Shown: one piece after another, positions 13,565 to 14,516 of the stretch
How positions within the stretch are numbered: the first letter of the stretch is position 1
How the letters are laid out: each line of letters opens with the position of its first letter
Assembly: GCA_022766795.1 (NCBI GenBank)
Contig: JALEPE010000010.1
Location: 1-14,516, forward strand
Source of the DNA: Helicobacter sp.
GTDB taxonomy: Bacteria > Campylobacterota > Campylobacteria > Campylobacterales > Helicobacteraceae
Direction: 5' to 3'
DNA length: 14,516 bases
The notes under the pieces: model-generated
Told to the model about the DNA's origin: nothing
The model's input: the letters and a program-made list of their open reading frames with translations, nothing else
Database searches by the model: none
Made by a program: the position numbers and the translations under genes

Positions 13565-13610
13565 TTTAAATTTTAATCCACCTTTAAAAGCCATTTAAAA
13601 CCTCTTTAAA
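13565..13610. repeat. Phased TTTAAA boxes upstream of the repressor promoter
   Basis: TTTAAA occurs at 13565, 13583, 13594 and 13605. The last three are exactly 11 bp apart, each preceded by CC within 2-4 bases, giving a degenerate 11-bp unit close to CCxTTTAAAAx. One-helical-turn phasing could present repeated sites to a regulator or make bent DNA. The rest of 13460-13560 holds nothing I can define beyond an 8-codon frame, treated as rejected. Confidence 0.35.
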
Positions 13611-13660
13611 CATTCAAAAAAACTTTCATTTCAAAATCTATTCTTTCTTTTTCTAAATTT

Positions 13661-13670
13661 TATGCTAAAT
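13661..13670 (+). promoter_or_regulatory. Candidate promoter (-10, extended) of the S24 repressor gene
   Basis: TATGCTAAAT is an extended -10-like element (TGnTAAAAT type) about 35 bp before the proposed start codon. It is preceded by a T-rich tract (13641-13660) rather than a clear -35, the usual main-sigma layout in Campylobacterota. The expected transcription start is near 13677. Confidence 0.45.
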
Positions 13671-13704
13671 TCCTTTGAATATAAAATAATGATTGGAGAT
13701 TATG

Positions 13705-14346
13705 ATGGAAATGGAAGAGATTATAGAAAAGCTAAAGGATATTTTAGCAAGTGAGGGGCAAACAAGAATTAAAAGCATTGATATAGCTAGAGCCTTAAAC
13801 ATACACCCCGATACTTTTAATTCTATGAAGTTTAGAAACTCTATTCCTTACAAACAAATCCTAAACTTCCTAGAGCAAAGAAAGATTAATATCAATTACT
13901 TTTTCTTTGGAAGTTCCCCTAAAGAAAGTTTAGAATGTGAGGAGAAATATAGGATTCTAAAACTCTATAAAACCAATGCAACTTTTGGAGGAGGTGGGAT
14001 TAATGAGTTTGTAGAATATCAAGAGATAGTAGTAGATAATACCTTACTTCATTTCTTTCAAAGTCAAAATTGTGAATGGATTACAAGCTTTGGTGAATCT
14101 ATGGAGCCTGTCATCAAGGACGGCTCTATCTGTGTGATTGATAAAACAAAACCCTTTAAAGATAAAGGTATTTATGTTATTAATACAAGAGAGGGGCTTT
14201 TTATCAAGCAAGTTTTAAAACAAGAAAATGGAGTAATTCTGCATTCTTTGAATCCTGCTTTTAAAGATATTTTTTACAACAATGGAGATTTTTTACTCAT
14301 TGGTGCATTAATCGGCGAAATTCGGAGGATACACAGCACACACTAA
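13705..14346 (+). CDS. CI/LexA-like transcriptional repressor with S24 peptidase domain
   Basis: The 213-residue product has a small N-terminal helix-turn-helix domain (about 17-68, with IDIARALNIHPDTFNSMKF) and a C-terminal S24 LexA/CI domain (about 125-213). The catalytic serine is Ser132 in GESMEP and the lysine is Lys168 in LFIKQV. Phage CI-like and stress repressors of this type are common in Helicobacter and Campylobacter prophages and accessory islands. The start at 13705 is preferred: GGAGA is five bases upstream. An ATG at 13702 or TTG at 13693 is also in frame. The hinge has ATFGGGG (92-98) and no obvious Ala-Gly or Cys-Gly cleavage pair, so RecA-stimulated self-cleavage is uncertain. 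It may mark the edge of a mobile region continuing to the right. Confidence 0.88.
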   Translation: MEMEEIIEKLKDILASEGQTRIKSIDIARALNIHPDTFNSMKFRNSIPYKQILNFLEQRKININYFFFGSSPKESLECEEKYRILKLYKTNATFGGGGINEFVEYQEIVVDNTLLHFFQSQNCEWITSFGESMEPVIKDGSICVIDKTKPFKDKGIYVINTREGLFIKQVLKQENGVILHSLNPAFKDIFYNNGDFLLIGALIGEIRRIHSTH

Positions 14347-14352
14347 GCTGTG
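14332..14352 (+). other. Hairpin spanning the repressor stop codon
   Basis: CACAGC (14332-14337) and GCTGTG (14347-14352) pair perfectly around a 9-nt loop holding the stop codon TAA (14344-14346). No T-run follows, so it is not a standard terminator. It may slow read-through or protect the mRNA end. Confidence 0.35.
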
Positions 14353-14363
14353 GAGAGTTAATG

Positions 14364-14382
14364 TTGTCTCATCAAAAGACAA
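14364..14382 (+). promoter_or_regulatory. Inverted repeat touching the ribosome site of the last gene
   Basis: TTGTCT (14364-14369) and AGACAA (14377-14382) are perfect 6-bp arms with a 7-nt loop. The right arm overlaps the first two bases of AAGGAG (14381-14386). It could be an operator for the upstream repressor or an RNA stem that partly covers the ribosome site. Confidence 0.35.
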
Positions 14383-14391
14383 GGAGCAAAA

Positions 14392-14516
14392 ATGCAAAAC
14401 CTAGTAAAGAAAGAAACGCTAAGAGAAGATTTAGAAGGAATCCTTTTAACAAGATACGAAGAGACTGACGATTCTCTTTATACTTACAATCAAAATTTAA
14501 ATGTAAGATTGCAAAC
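14392..14516 (+). CDS. Unknown protein, N-terminal 41 residues only (runs off the window)
   Basis: A frame opens at ATG 14392 with AAGGAG five bases upstream and stays open to the window end. The visible start is MQNLVKKETLREDLEGILLT followed by an acidic stretch (RYEETDDS). I do not recognise it. It lies 45 bp after the S24 repressor on the same strand, so the two may be co-transcribed and share the accessory region. Too little is visible to name it. Confidence 0.6.
   Translation, partial: MQNLVKKETLREDLEGILLTRYEETDDSLYTYNQNLNVRLQ

Noticed and set aside
1..14516. CRISPR arrays, insertion sequences and replication origins
   Set aside because: No regularly spaced direct repeats, transposase or terminal inverted repeats with target duplication, or clustered DnaA-box-like sites were seen.

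Overview
The window looks like chromosomal DNA of a non-pylori, probably enterohepatic, Helicobacter (Campylobacterota). It is AT-rich. It carries the block fabZ-lpxA-clpX-mreB-mreC and the pair pgbA-glcD, both of which I remember as neighbours in H. pylori, though at two separate loci there. The genus is an inference from gene content and style; no 16S rRNA is present.

Layout. (1) 1-1716, minus strand: a secreted cupin gene behind a promoter with a 19-bp spacer and a dyad inside it (MerR-type architecture), two tRNA genes (Arg-TCT and a CAT-anticodon tRNA, probably Met), and an unrecognised 202-residue protein. (2) 1948-8610, plus strand: seven tightly packed housekeeping genes, pgbA-like, glcD, fabZ, lpxA, clpX, mreB and mreC, covering a secreted PGBA_N-domain protein, an FAD oxidoreductase, fatty-acid and lipid A synthesis, protein unfolding and cell shape. 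(3) 8611-8921: a very AT-rich intergenic stretch with several inverted repeats. (4) 8922-13365, plus strand: eight tightly packed genes, the highlight of the window. (5) 13366-13704: a noncoding stretch with a 57-nt hairpin, phased TTTAAA boxes and a promoter. (6) 13705-14516: a CI/LexA-like S24 repressor and the start of an unknown gene, possibly the edge of a prophage or other accessory element.

The eight-gene block encodes an HMA_2-like protein with an arginine-rich motif, a membrane-anchored DUF2202 ferritin-like protein, a YtxH-like single-span protein, a small membrane protein resembling magnetosome MamC, another single-span protein, a P1B-type ATPase with SCA in place of CPC, and two tiny membrane proteins. 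The set matches the logic of fez operons, which build ferrosomes (membrane-bounded iron storage organelles described in Desulfovibrio, Shewanella, Rhodopseudomonas and Clostridioides). In the proposed model FezB-like ATPase pumps iron into a vesicle, the ferritin-like protein oxidises or binds it at the membrane, and the small glycine-zipper proteins shape the vesicle or template the mineral. The MamC-like member keeps an acidic pair at the spacing reported to contact magnetite in MamC, an apparent link between ferrosome and magnetosome parts. Function is inferred from sequence alone.
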